Source: Scytalidium lignicola
Taxonomy: Eukaryota > Ascomycota > Leotiomycetes
Assembly: GCA_002812745.2 (NCBI GenBank)
Contig: NCSJ02000162.1
Location: forward strand, 29,421-93,420
Direction: 5' to 3'
Length of the DNA stretch: 64,000 nt
Shown piece by piece: positions 45,356-59,200 of the stretch (position 1 is the first letter of the stretch; each line of letters opens with the position of its first letter). The position numbers were made by a program, and so were the translations under genes. The notes under the pieces were generated by a model. It made no database searches. It was not told the origin of the DNA and worked only from the letters and a program-made list of their open reading frames with translations.

Positions 45356-47440
45356 AGTTTGTGAGGTTGTAAGCTGAGACTCTGAGTGCTCAATTATTAT
45401 TATCAACCACGGAAAAAAACGAGGTATTGTCAAAAGCAAGAGTGGATTTGTTACCCCCTTCCATAAATAATTTAAATTTGGACCCCAATTGCTCCATTGC
45501 GTTTGTTTTTATTATAAAAGATTAGAGTCTAAGTTATATAATTTTTTTAATAGAAACTGACGAGATTACGAGGGATGAGCGAAGATGGTGGGGTTGGATC
45601 ATAAGGATACATAATTTTTAAACTCGTTGATGTTATGCAAGGATTTCAAGGGGGGCTCGGCAATTGTGCGGCGCCTTTCTCGAAGTGGCCTTATGTGTAA
45701 GATGAACGACAACTGTTCCAAATAATCACAAGTATCTCTCGGGCATGAGTTTTTCGACTCCCATATTGAAAATCCCCAGGAATCATGGGTTATACAGTTA
45801 GAATCTGATCTCCTATCCTACAAAGACAAATGTCTGAGACCCAAGACCTACACCGTCCATTCATCAATATACAGAATGATCAGAACGAGATCACCTGAGA
45901 CGCTGACCTTTTAATAAAATTCAACACACATCCCTCAGTCTAATAGTTATGAATCCCTTGTCACAAACTTTTACATTGAAAATTGATCCTTACTGACATT
46001 GTCCTTTTGTTAGCAAAAGTAAACCTGCCATGCTTAGAGACACGGCTTCTTTCCCTACGGGTCTCATAATCTTTTATGCAGATGAAACCGCTTTAAACTA
46101 TCGCAAAACCACTTTTCTAGTTAAGACTACGATATGTACCTGAGTTGCTTCGCTGTACCAAGGACACATCATAAATGTAGAGGTAGGTAACCACCAACAT
46201 GAACAACTGTTTCCATATCAAAATACAGCCTTTCTCCTTTTAATTCGCAATATTTTCTCATGAACTCATTATACCTTCTTTTATAGAGTTATATTACTTA
46301 ACTCAGACCCTACAGCTCTGTTTGTCTCCACAGTTCACTTCTAATTTGCGGTCATTTTATGTTCACCTAACAATGTGATTTATAAAGATTGCCAAAGTTT
46401 TCTACTTCTTCTTCTAAGAGGATATTTGAAAGGAACCATTAGCAAAGTGATACCACTGCCCACAAGTCTCTAGGGCATATAGCATCCAGGAGCATTTTTT
46501 ATTTAGGCAGAATAGTATTATTGCCATGGATTGGTCTATTAGCTCTTCTCAAAGGCTTTCTTCTGAATCGAGAGATAGTTATACGGATTATCCTCAGAAA
46601 CAAAGCTGATGAGATCTAATCACTCACGGACGAGATGGCTGTCAGGGTAGTTTAATGTAAGTAGTCTCTTTACATCTAGATGTTACAAGAACCTGGATAT
46701 CCAAAAGAATGGAGGATAGATAAAATAATATCCTGTGCGGAATTTTCATAGAGATCTTGCACGGAAGGATAGCATCTAATAATGACGCCCTTGATCGTTA
46801 GTAAGTATCTTTTCATGAAGTCTCAATATCGTATTCTCTTCCTTTTAATTTCCCAAATTTCATCTAGAAAGCTAGGCTCATAAAAACACGTAAAACAGAG
46901 CTTCTTAGCATTTCTCCTAATCTATCTCTACGGAGAATATCAGTCACCAATGCTATCTTGATAATTTCAATAATTTCGATAACTATACTATTGCAATGCG
47001 GAGTTCTCTTGCGCATATCACTGTTTTTGATCCATGCCTCATTCACTATTCAATAATATAACAAAAGTGAAAACCACTATACTATTCCAATAACGAGGGA
47101 TATTTTAGATGGCTAGTTCGATTCATCCTAATAGTCAACATTCACTTATGCGTGAAATCTCCAAATTCACTACCAGATAAAGGTGTATATAGTGGCATTT
47201 ATACACTCCAATCTTGATATTCTCCAATATCTCTTCTTTATTTTAATACGATTTGATATCTTCCATAATATTTACAAAAAGAGTAGAACCAAAGAAATTC
47301 CACCGCTCTATTAACATCTTCAAATTAAGTTTGATATTCAACTAGCCACATCCCCAGAAGTTTCCTAGAAATCAATCTAGGTCCAAGCAGGCATTTCCTT
47401 TCAGGATCAGCCCCCAAGTGACGCTCTCATCAAGATAGCA
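45356..47440. other. AT-rich gene-free region
   Basis: Strongly AT-rich DNA with stops in all frames and no ORF worth calling. It precedes the small secreted protein gene. I cannot separate unique spacer from decayed repeat by eye. Confidence 0.55.
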
Positions 47441-47953
47441 ATGAATGTCACCATGCTCCTCCTTTTCCTTACGGCCTACCTCATGGCATCAATTGCGGCC
47501 TATCCCTTGCAATCCTTGATCCACGGCGACCCAACTGTCTCATTGCAGGATTCTCTACACACAAACATAACATCTTCCTCCAACATCAATGAAGGCGAAA
47601 TCTCTTTTGAGAAGACGCTATTACTCTCATCCCAGAATCAAACATACACACCTACCGATTTACTAAACATCACCTGCACTCAGGATGGAGATGTTCTCGG
47701 CTGTCTAAAACCAGGAGAAGAAGTATCTAATGGATATACTTCCCCTGCTGGACAAAGCAGAAGCCTCGAACTTCTGTTAACTGATTCAGCAACAACTGAT
47801 GTTTCATACCCTTCAGTTGCGGACAGGGCATCGGAGAGTTTTAAGAGGGCTGCGCCAGCTCTGCATCGACAAAGTGCTGGCACTTCAAATCAGGTTGATC
47901 GAACATTTCTGAGCGCGGTCCTCATGATCTGTGGAGTTTGGGGAATGCTCTAG
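47441..47953 (+). CDS. Small secreted protein, possibly GPI-anchored
   Basis: An uninterrupted frame of 170 residues starts at ATG 47441. Residues 1-20 form a clear signal peptide (MLLLFLTAYLMASIAA, then YPL). The mature part is hydrophilic, with N-glycosylation sequons at about 42, 66 and 76 and two cysteines at about 79 and 88 that could pair. The last 16 residues (from TFLSAVLMICG) are hydrophobic and end at the stop, as in a GPI signal or a tail anchor. I know no family for it. A gene this small, isolated and in AT-rich DNA could be an orphan surface protein or an effector-like protein. An unspliced chance frame is unlikely, given the well-formed signal peptide at one end and hydrophobic tail at the other. 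Confidence 0.65.
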   Translation: MNVTMLLLFLTAYLMASIAAYPLQSLIHGDPTVSLQDSLHTNITSSSNINEGEISFEKTLLLSSQNQTYTPTDLLNITCTQDGDVLGCLKPGEEVSNGYTSPAGQSRSLELLLTDSATTDVSYPSVADRASESFKRAAPALHRQSAGTSNQVDRTFLSAVLMICGVWGML

Positions 47954-50900
47954 AGGGTCCGGAGAGATTGGAAAGGCAGAGACCGGAGAGCGATATGAAA
48001 TATGAAGAAACGAATGGATGACTTAGCACATATCATGGTTATATTGGGATAATGAGAGCCGGGCAGAGGTATCGGAGGTGGAAAGGTGTGCATTGCATAG
48101 CGTTGATTTTACATTTTTAGAGTTACTCCTATGCTGTCTTTTTGAAATCTTTTCCGCTGACATTTGAGATATGAGAATTGCAATGCAGACAGCCAGCTTA
48201 TTTGGTTGCGTTTATTATGAAGACATCTCTATTTAGAAGCAATAAGTTAACTTAGCAAACAATTGATTCTGAGATACAAGTGCCAGATAACTTGTCACAA
48301 CATTTCTTTCGAAATTGTAAATTCAAGGAACCAATACAAAATAATGCCATACTATGATCTGTCGAATTGGATCAACATCGCTACCAAGAATTCTGATCAG
48401 CGAGTCCAGGCTACCAACCTTCCCCTCGCAGCTCAGACTGAGTAAGCCATTTATCATCAACGCCTTCAATCCTACAATTGCGTGTTATCTCCAACAATCC
48501 CCAAATTAAAACCCGGAGACTCTAGATCAATGCAACACAATAAGCATGCACAGTCAGCATCAACTTAGCTGGATTCTCGCCACTAGATCCAACTTGTTAT
48601 CATCCTCCAACCAGAACAACAACAATACATGTATTGCCTCGATTCTCCGTTCTCCGGAATACACTAGCCTATACTGTCTGATTCACCGAGATGGAAATGA
48701 TACAGATTCCAACGAGGCTGAGTTTAGGCGACCCAAAGTTAAAGCATTTGAGTCGATAAAAGTAAAACGTTGACGTCAAATGGCAGTTCCATACTTCAAA
48801 GGAACCCCTCATTTATTCTAGTAGCTATTCGGAATTCCCGGATCCCCTATTTTTGTCACTTCCTCCTGCACGTAGAAGACGTAATCAACAATGACAGGAA
48901 GGAGGAAAGGACAGAGAAAGAAAATACCCTATGCATTTACAGCAACCACGGTTGCAGTCGATTGGAATTGCAGAAAACGGTATAGAGTGAATCTTTCTCG
49001 GGAAAAGATCTCTGTCCACTCCCGACTCATCAATAGAATAGGAAAATAATTAAAAGAACTAAAACTAGATGAAGAAATAAAAGGCCACTAAGGATACCAA
49101 ATTACCAAACCGGGGAAAGGTACTCTGTCCCCCCTTGCCTTCCCCGCATTCTTCCCCTCTTCTAGAAGGAGGGAAGCGAGGTAAACGGAGAACGAAATAC
49201 TAATCAAACATATAGAAATGTTTCCGGTGCAACTGAAGGAAAGTCAGGACAAGGAGACTATCCTCCTTTTCCTTGATTTCTCTCACCTCAATTCCCCGCG
49301 GCACAAATTCATTTTGAGATTATCTCATATCTCATATAAACNTTTTTTTTGTAGTCAATCATATGTACTCTATTTCCGTATTTGGAGGGTCCAGTTTCCT
49401 ATATCAAGTATTATGATGTAATGCCCTCTCTTCAGATTTTGCGATGTTCTATTAGGTGCGAATGTAACTGTACCTTGCGTACTCTCCGATGGTGTATGAC
49501 AGATACCGAAGACAGGAGGCATCAAACTTGTTGGCTTTTGCAGCTATTGATTGTGATTAATTTCTCTTCTCCAGATGTACACGTTATATCTAAGATGGCG
49601 ATTTTGTCATGTCTACATGGCTTAGTGAGCATATATCCAGACGCTCCAGGGTTTTTAGAAGTACAATACCAAGTACTAGTACGAGTACGGTGAGTTTAAT
49701 GATGTAGCGTGCAGATACAGTCAACGTAGTTACGGGGACAGGAACCTTCTCCACCGTACCACAACGGACCGAAAGATCCATCTGTTCGCAGTGAGAGGAG
49801 GCAAATTTGACCGTTGCTTTTGCCTCCTGCTCCATGAAACAGAACAAGCGAAGAAAATTCCATATCCGGTAATTGGATATCAAGGCTCAAAAAACTCCCA
49901 ACCCGGCTATACAGGCTACAGGACGTACTATGGGGCTTGTCATGGGGGAGCTTTGCCAGAAAATCGGGGCCAAGGATTGAAAAGGCCGAAGAAAGCCCTG
50001 GATTTTGCCTTTCCTATGTTCTCTTATCCATAAATTATTTTGCCTCTCGAGTCAAGAGATGGAGAAAAAGAAAAATTTACTCTATGTCTATGGACTCGGA
50101 ATGCAGAGGGCTAAACTCCTCGTTTTGGAATGACAGATCATCTTTCACGGGGATAAGCTGGGCGGCTTAAACGGGGCTGAGCTAAAGCGGTGAGACGTTG
50201 AGAACAGGAAAGATCCTGAATCATGCAGAAGAATTAAAAGAGGGTATAATTCTCCACTTTGATGGAGAAAAAAAAAATCGAGAAATTTGATTCATGCTTG
50301 TTGGATCCTCTTAAGATGTTATTTTTTGCAAAACGAACGGCTGAAAAAGAAAGAAACGGTAAGATCTACGGAGGTACAGGGAAAACGATTCGTAGCATTG
50401 ATTTCCCTGAAAATCTAGATCCTTGGGAGAAGAGAATTAATTGGCATTTTAAGCCAATCTAGAACCTCTACGTCGTCAACCTGGTAAAAGGACAAGAAAG
50501 ATTACCATATCTTTAACACAGAAAAAGCCCATCCATTAAACCGGACCAGTGAAATTGAGAGTTGACAAGTTGCAATCTATCGGCAATTTTCGACACTACT
50601 GCAGTGTGTCAATATGGAGCAGAGATAGATCTGCGGTAGTACTCAGATGGGGTAAACCGAGCGCTACTGTGTTCTTTAATTGAACCTAAAGAGACAATAG
50701 TTTGGCATGCGCCAGAATAGTGCTGGCTATAGTTGGCGGTAATACTAATACGTCCGTAGATCTATACTCCGTACGCCTCGCATTGATAGGAAGATTTGAT
50801 GCTTCATGCCCATAATCCGGGAGGTTTGGTCTAGATTGCGCGTTGTCTTTTCTAGGCATGTTTGGCGCTTCGCCGGGAAATGTCCGAAACTCCGCTGAGA

Positions 50901-52500
50901 AGGGAGTGAAAGTATCGAATATCAGGGGAAGGGTTTATGCCCTCAAGCGCCTGGGGTTGTCGTCATCTGCTAGCGCAGGCGTGAATGTGGAGATAGTGTT
51001 TGCTTCGGAGTCCCCGACCGAAGCATTCTGGGAGAGCAAGAGCGCAAACAGAACAGAGAGGAGGGCAGAGAGTTGAAGAATAAGCAGCAGCAGTTGGACA
51101 ATTACTTTTACGACGCAACGATCAACAAGTCCTCATAGTTCTCGCCGAGTCCAAGGGCGCTGGATGACTACTGTTCTTGGTTTCCGCGCGCATTACCGTT
51201 ACGAGTATTCCCGGCGATGTCATCATAAGCGACCTCGACCAGCACATCATCACCCTCACCACCATGCCATGTATCGTCATTGTCATATCAGCGTAGGCCA
51301 ACTTCGCAATTTGCCTTCTCCGTGTTATCATCCATTATCACAATACGATTCGTAGTTTTATTTCCCGCATCTCCAATACCCGCACTGCCGCCCCGCAACG
51401 CATCAGTGCTTCCGACTGTGACATGTGAAAGGGAGAAAAAAAAGATATCGAGCAAAATAAGGACCCGCCAAACCATCCAGCCAGCCAAAAGAACAACTTC
51501 CCCCACATAAACACACGGGGCGTACATGTACTCCCGTACGTAAGTTACTCCGTACAGATAATAAGGAAAATGGGGCCCAACGTCACAGTGACGGGGAATC
51601 TCGGTCGTTCTTAGCGCGCCCAACAAAGTATCCGCGACTTATCACGCCTCGTTGTTTCTCCCAGCGCGCGCGTCCGACAAATGATGCGCCCCAAGGGGAC
51701 TGGGGTGAATCCCGTCGTACCTGCATGGCCGAGGAGCATCGAATCGCACCCGAACTTGTCTTAACTGCCTACTTTGTTGCCTCTCGTCTGTTTGTTCTGC
51801 CGTCGTCTGTCTGCATCGGGTGATACATATGTACATGCGCTGGACAGGCGGGGCTCCAAGTCCGGGTGAAGTCGGAAAGTCTTTCGCTGACGGAAGAAAA
51901 CGCTGATTCATGTATCACGTGATATTATCGGGCACATTCCACGTGTTATCTGTCTGTGGTCTCGAACGGTCCACCACTCCCCCAAAATATGCTTCTCCAC
52001 AAATACGGAGATGGGTATTTTACACGGGAAAGATGGGAGGGTGTGAGGATAGTACGTACTGTTTGAGACTGCGCAGTCCTGTATGGTATGTAATCAAACT
52101 CCGTTCAGCACGGGAGGCAACTACGGGAAATCACTTGTAGTTAGTTGTCTTTGAGAGCTGCACAGTAGATCCTCACCTCCCAGAAGTGAGACACACAGCG
52201 AGGACATACCGGCAATCCACCTCCGGCCGTGACCTACCTACCTGAACAGTAATTCCCATCCCACCTGATTGATAACCTGCTGCTCTTCTCTCCCCCCTCC
52301 CCCCCTTTCCTGGGGTCCTTATTCAGCGAACATTCAATCATCTCCATAACGGAAAACCCGCTCCGGTCGAACAGCGGCCCACGTGCATCAAGATCCCCTG
52401 CTCCTCCAGCCCATTTTCCCTCCCTCCGCCACGCCTCAGCCCCCCAGCCTCAGTCGCATCCGGGGTTTGGGCTGATAAGAGGCGCATCTCTCGGCCCGCA
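47954..52500. other. Gene desert, proximal part
   Basis: No frame exceeds about 110 codons and none has domain character. AT-rich near 48-49.5 kb, more balanced later. An N at 49342 precedes a T run. Two copies of TACTCCGTAC lie at 50765-50774 and 51546-51555. No gene can be supported. Confidence 0.5.
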
Positions 52501-54180
52501 GGAGCGTGGGGGGTTCGACTTCGGTTCAGGTGGCTTTGCCCAGGACGCCCAGATGCCACGGGAGGGGTTGATCTAGCAAGGCCGGGGTTGTACATGTATC
52601 TACTCCTCTACAGAGTACTGTATTGTGCGGATGTAAGTAAAATAACTGTCACTATCCCTACCCCCCCATAAAAAGCTACCCCAATTAATTCTCAGCTACG
52701 GCACGGGTTTGGTAGTACGTGATTGGGGATGGAGAATGCAGACCGGGGGCCTGGATGATTACACAAATACAGTACAGGAATGCCACCCTATCCGACCAGA
52801 AACCCTTAAGAAATCTGTGCCGTGGACCGACAGATTTGGACACCCTTTTTATTTGGTTTGTCTCGCTGCACGGTGCTTTGGGGGACGGAAGGGAAGGAAG
52901 GGGTGGATCCTTTCTCCGGCACGTCGTATTTTGGAGACATCGTTTCGTTGTAGTGATAAGAAGCACGGGTACGATTTAGTGGCAAGAAATGAGAGAGAGA
53001 GAGAGAGGGAGGGAGGGAGCTGAAGTCCGGATAAAAAGAGAAAGACCCTATTGTACAGTATCAAATTCTTACTGTATTTCTGATAGAGTCAGTCGGCGCA
53101 GGTCAGGCGCAAAGAGTCCGTTAATATCTCTCTCAGCTTACGCCCCTTCCTTATCAGTTGCGGAATCATGCCGAGTCTATGCGCGATTCCGCATCTAAAC
53201 GGTGGGCGACAATATCGCGATAGTTACTACCTGTCTGGCATTTCTTACGGCTTGGCTGCTTAAGATATCCGATATAGACTTCCCCGTAGATTCGGACGAA
53301 CCCCGAGACAGTCTTCTCGGGCCAGTGTTATGCTTAGTATGTTTTGTTATGCAGAGATTATCCTTAGAGGATTCAGGGAGAGGCCTTGAAAACGATGGCC
53401 GGGTATTGAATCCTGAGTTATTTCGAGAACGAAGCTGGAAATCCCTTAAGATGCGTCTTCATTCTGTGACCAAAAACCGATTTTCAGGAGTACGTTCTGT
53501 AGTTAGCGATCCTTGAGGATATTCAGGAACAATGACGATGCCAAGTGTGTTGCTGCCATGTCCTGAGTCGGTTGGGCCCGTGGCGGAACCTAAAACCCCA
53601 CTACTGCGGGGCAGACGAGCATACAGACAGTGCGGTGCAAGTACTTTCGTGATTTACAGACAAACTCTCTGTCAAAGTACACTTTGTCTCGAGGCTTCAG
53701 AAAGTCCGCGCATTGTGCTCTGTAACAGGTGGCTTTATTCCGACACACAAGGCAACGCGACAAGAAAGGGAAAATAATGCAACCGCCACCAAATTCCAAA
53801 CTTCAAAGCTGATTAATGGAGGTAATTAAGCAATTGCCTCGCAGCAATCCCCTGACTATGCCCACCTTTGGCAGCGGGGCAGATATGGAGGGGTCGTTCC
53901 TCGATGTGCGCGACAAAGAGAGATTCATTCATGACACCTGCCCTATTCGTTTCCCAGTCGTTCTCTCAGATTTACTGTAAAATGAATCTTCAATCGTACA
54001 GCTCCTACGGACGACATCCCAGATCTGGATATCAGCCACCAGCCACAAAACGTGCGTCGTGTATCAAATTCCCCATCATTTGGTGTAAAATACTTCCTAA
54101 GGATCTTTCCAGGATCTTGGGTGCATTTAGCAGTTGCAGTTCAATGTCAGGGCACACAAAAGCCAGCCCACTCTAGCCAC

Positions 54181-54192
54181 TACTGTACAGTA
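54181..54192. repeat. 12-base perfect palindrome
   Basis: TACTGTACAGTA equals its own reverse complement. The same 12-mer occurs at 2714-2725, and inside the 14-mer at 26041-26054. Confidence 0.9.
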
Positions 54193-56179
54193 TTTGCCTC
54201 CCATTACCATCCACTCTAAGTAACATCGTGAAAAAGTCCTAGCTTAGCGGGTTGAGGGTTTTTTCCCTCGGACCCACCACGAACGAATTTTTTTTCATGT
54301 GAATCCTCATGGTAACCCCATCGTGAAAATTTGATCGAAATCTCGTCTGACCTAATCGGGACTACGCGTACTTAGTACAGTATAGATCGATTAATGGCTT
54401 GAGCTTTTTTATTTATCTCTGCTCTGCAGTTCTCACCGCTGCACTGGTGTAGTGGATCACCCATTCATACATCTCCGAAGCAGAGCCTAGCTCGGTTGGT
54501 CCATGCCTAAATACAGTGCCTTTTAGCCGTGTGATTAGCGTACCCAGCAGTGTGGAATCGGTTTAATTTTCAATCTATTATCTATCCCGCACGAAGAGAC
54601 ATTGAACTACTTATTTGATGCAGGCAGGCAGGGTAGTGGAGTGTCGGCAAGGACGATATTATTGCAAAAATCTAAGGATGTACATGTGAACAATTGGGGA
54701 GTTTACATTTTTCTTCCTAGTGCATCAAACCCGCCTTCATTACTTCGGACCCCCACAGTATCTCCAGTATCGCCGGAAGCTCCATATTAGGACCGTAATC
54801 ACACACATACACACACTTGATACCTCGAATATTGGAACGTGATCCAGACTGGAGCAAACGGGCCGTAACCATGCCAAAGTGGACAACAACTGCTTGAGGT
54901 TGATGCGCCAGCCAACAAACCACTTATTTATCCTAAAATCGCAACAAAGCTACCCCGCCTCGTCCCTTTCAGCCTGCAGCTTGTATCTTTCAGGTCCAGA
55001 CTCTCGGGTCTGTGCAGCGAGATGTACAGTAAAGTACATGTGACAAAAACATAGCTTCTAGGAAAACTTTAATGTGACATGGCAAGTTTCCTATTTCGTG
55101 GATTGAACATTTCCTTTTTGGGGAATTATTAATGAAGAGGTGTGCGTTGGTTCTTGTCTCAACTTGAGATTGATGTAGTCACGTTATTTTGAAGCCGAGG
55201 ATAGTATCTCAATTTCCTTGTTATANTTTTTTTCTACTAGATCGGTGTTTTTTTTTTGTTTTGGTTCACGATTTGGTTTGCATAAGGTAGAACACACTGC
55301 GAGTTTTGGACCTGTGATAATAGATGCTTGAAAGGGAAATTACTCATCCATCACCATCAGTAGAAGTACATACCATAGCACTTTCAGATAAATACGATTT
55401 CATGTCAAAGAAAACCCGTTGCAGTTTCACCATAAGAAAAAGGCGCTGCTGCACCACAGCTGCAGGCACGCAAATGCAATGCGACGCTGCCCTCGCATTG
55501 TATCGTATCAGCTTTCAAACAGTTATCACGACATGTACATGTAATTAAGGGGTTTATCAGCCATCTCTCTCTGTCTCGTACGATTACCCCCTTATTTTGT
55601 CTGGAAATGAGGAAATCTGTCTGATATGAAGTTACATCCTGAATAGCTGTTTGAAAGCATGCTGCAACATCATTCTCTACTTGCAGTTCCCGAAATTTGA
55701 GATTCAGCGGTTTCCTTCTCTCTAGACAGACATAGAATAAGCTTCAGATACTGTTTCTTATGGAAGTTTACATCCAGAATAAATACTTTAGGTCTAGTTG
55801 ATCAGGTTTCTATTCTGTTCAATTTAAATCATCGCAAAGAAATAAAAGTGCAGGTAAATCATGCCATTCGTTGGCGTCCTGGAACAAGGCTCTGGTAGAA
55901 GTGGAGCTATATCCCATAGCTATATAATAATGGCACGAGTGACAATTGATACACACTCACACTCACAACACTCCAGCCCTCCTACAGTACAGTCTCGAGC
56001 TCGTTTCATCCACCACCAATTCCTCAAACCACGAAGATACATTCCAAAGGTTTCCATCAAAAAAACACGAATTGCCCAATTAGGAATTCCGTAAATACCC
56101 CAGGTTCAAGGGCCAGGGCACCGTAAAGATCCGAACTTGATAGGGCTAGACGAACTACTCCGCATCCCATTGTTGGGGG

Positions 56180-56204
56180 ATCATCATCATCATCATCATC
56201 ATTA
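56180..56204. repeat. TCA trinucleotide repeat
   Basis: Eight or so copies of a TCA/ATC unit, with no coding context. Confidence 0.8.
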
Positions 56205-59200
56205 TCACTTCATCTGCCGTTGCCGACAGTATTATTACTCTCGGTATATACCGGAATCCTTGCCGTGGTTTAAATGATGATCTAGATATGTACTGTACTT
56301 TTGTCATATCGTTCATTTTAAGGTATCTCCAACAAACCCCCTTGAACCCCCCCAATCTACTCTAGACTTGTACTTGTACTGTACTGTAGGGCATCAAAAT
56401 CACACATCATCAACCCCCGAAAAAAATGATTCCTAATAATAATAAAAACATGGGGTACAGTAGCATAAGGACACACCCGCCGTGAGATTTCGAGGATAAA
56501 AAGTCCCACCCCACGATTTTGGTTTGGTTTGGTGTGGTGTTGTTGATTCAAGTGTACGGAGCACGGGACGACGGTAAACTTATTATGGCACGATATTTTT
56601 GGCCGGGGTATCGGGTAAATTGTTTTCCTTCCCGAAATTGAACACACACAAAAAATCATTTACCCGCGGCTATATGTTTTTACGCATTTGATATGTATCC
56701 GCTACTTTAATGTGGGGATTTTTTATATTATACAGTAGCTGAGTAGATAAGAGTTCTTTTATGTTTTGTGGTTACTTGTACAAAAGGCAATAGTGTACGG
56801 TAGCTCGCATTTCCTGGTAGAAGATACCGGTATCTTCTGAAGTAATGCTAGTACCCCCGTTCCTCGTCCAATCATATACATGACGTAAGACTTGCCGTTT
56901 CCGGGTGGGGTTGATGACAGTTTCGTCTGGGATTCCAGATTTCCAGAAAAGGCAATTTTCCCCAGTGATGGGTAGGTCCTTCAATATTGATTTTGTGGGG
57001 TAGTATTCCCGTATCACTAAGGGGGAAACTGCACTTTTTGCTACTGTATTGAAACGTGGGGATTTTGCTATCTCGGCATAACGAACTCCAGCGGAGCGCT
57101 AAAAATGGGGGTTCCATCAAGCGCAGCTATCTTACGATGTTTCGAGCACCTCATCCCCAGGTCAGATCATAGCGGAGTCGCAAAGTACGTGTTCTGGTAC
57201 TCGGTACTACGCTGTAATAATATGCGCAATGCAATATTGGCTCAATGCTTCGGGGAACTCCGCCTGACTGTACCTCCGTATGGTCTTTTGTCGAGTCAGC
57301 ATGGTACTTCCACGCCGCAGGATGTAATACCATCGAGCTTCGGTGCGAGACAACATCAATCTGTCTCTGCTGTTAACCGTCGGCCCCGAGGAAGCGCGGT
57401 GTTCAACCTCCGTTCAGCCTCAGGTGATCGGCAGCAACTTTGGGAGAATTACCGATAAACGCGCTCTCGCTCTAATGGACGCCATATCCGCCCCCCAGGT
57501 CAAGCTAACATGAGACGCTACCTGAAGAGAGCTGGAGAAAACCTGGAGATAGGGAACGTTACAGTATCTCCTTTCCTCACCATGGAAAGCAAAAGAACAA
57601 CCCCGAAACGACGACCTGTGACGCACAATCTGGTCTCTGTCACTCAAGCCACAGTTTTGCCCCGTGTACCTGCCCAGGGAATTTCCCCTTTCACACTGCA
57701 TTTACGAGGCACACCAGGCTGTCCTCCATACTTACCTTTCTATGTTACCGCAACCCCGCAAAAGAAAACCCCCAGCATTTTATCTTACAGTACAGTACAG
57801 TAACTTGTTTAGGAAGGGGCCACGAATCCCGGAACCGTGGTTTTGTGGGAGATTGCAATTTTCTGCGGGAGCAATTTATTGAATGTGCGGGGTACTTGTA
57901 CTCCTTACACCAAAGTAAGATCCCCTTGCTTGGCTGGCGCCTCTGATTTCCTTCTGGAAACATATGCGGAAGGATTCGCGTAACCCCGGAATTGGGTTGG
58001 TCGGTTGCTCTTTTTATGCTTTCATGGACATGGTGGTTACAGAGTACGATGATTCCAAATATGCGGTGGTGCCGAGTGTAACTCCTTAGTGGGCCTGAGT
58101 TTTGAGGAGAGTTTCATGCGAGCTGGTTTCGGATGCCAATGGTACATGGCCCCTTGTACCATTAATAGTAAAATTATAGGGAGGGTACATATGGGAAAGT
58201 ACCGATATTTTAAGGGATTGTACCATGGCGGCAAAAAGCGGCGGGAATAATGTTGATGAATTTTATTTCGGTGCAAACTCCACACGTTATGAAAAACTGA
58301 AAAAGACTGGTTCTAAACGACGTCGGCCCGTTGTCGGAAAGGACTTGGTGAGTTCTGCTAAGGTCAGTTATCTCTGATGCCGAGGATGAGTCGGGGCGTT
58401 GAAGAATAACGGAGCGAAGTCAGGCGCTGTCAGGGATGATGGCGAGGACAGAAAAGGGGGTGTTGAACTAGCAATTGTGGATTGCTGGATATTTCCACCC
58501 CTTGGATTAGCTGGAAATAAGGCCTCCCTTACGATGGAGCCGATGGGGTTTCTTCAGTGGGGACTAAAATTAGACGTTGATTTTGTAATCCTTCCTCGTC
58601 GTACCTTGTCGAATGAAGTTTATCGGGTTCCAGTGGCTGTGAGAGTATCATTAAAGGGGAAAGTTACGCCGAGGAATCAGATTCTTCTGCAAGATGCTCT
58701 CTCACAGACAACTCGACGCCCTCCAACCGATCTCATCCCTTCATCCCTTATGAGTTGCCCTTTCCAGGTCTGCAATACATTACTGTACAAGAAAGGATGG
58801 GTACTGACCGAAATGTACTCCGTACCTTGTTACTCTTTAAGGAGAACCGCCACTGTAATTGGACCGAAAAGTTCCGAAGAAGGACCTGTTTCTGTCTCGG
58901 TAGTCACGACTGGGAATAAGGAATGATCTAAAAAGCCAAGACAAACGCCTCATTTCGCTCTTCCCTTGGAGATCCCTGGCCCTGACCCTGGCCCTGATCC
59001 TGGCCCCTTATGATGCCATCCTTCCCCGGTTTTACCTTATCTCTGAAATTTTTTTGCCTTCGCTAGCCGCTTGCCCTCGTGTATCTGCATGTGCGGGTTC
59101 TAGATTCCTCTGTCATTGTCCCTTGTTGGGTCTTTTCGGTTGAACTCCGATATATCCCCATGCTAGGACATGATGAATGCGGATACCCGCTTTCGTCGGG

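Noticed and set aside
54441..54520. tRNA-like fragment with an A-box-like TGGTGTAGTGG and terminal GCACTG/CAGTGC pairing
   Set aside because: There is no T arm or B box and no plausible anticodon arm. At best it is a decayed relic, and chance is as likely.
58399..58926. 175-codon frame in the distal desert
   Set aside because: The frame has no ATG at its start and the peptide shows no fold-like pattern or known motif.
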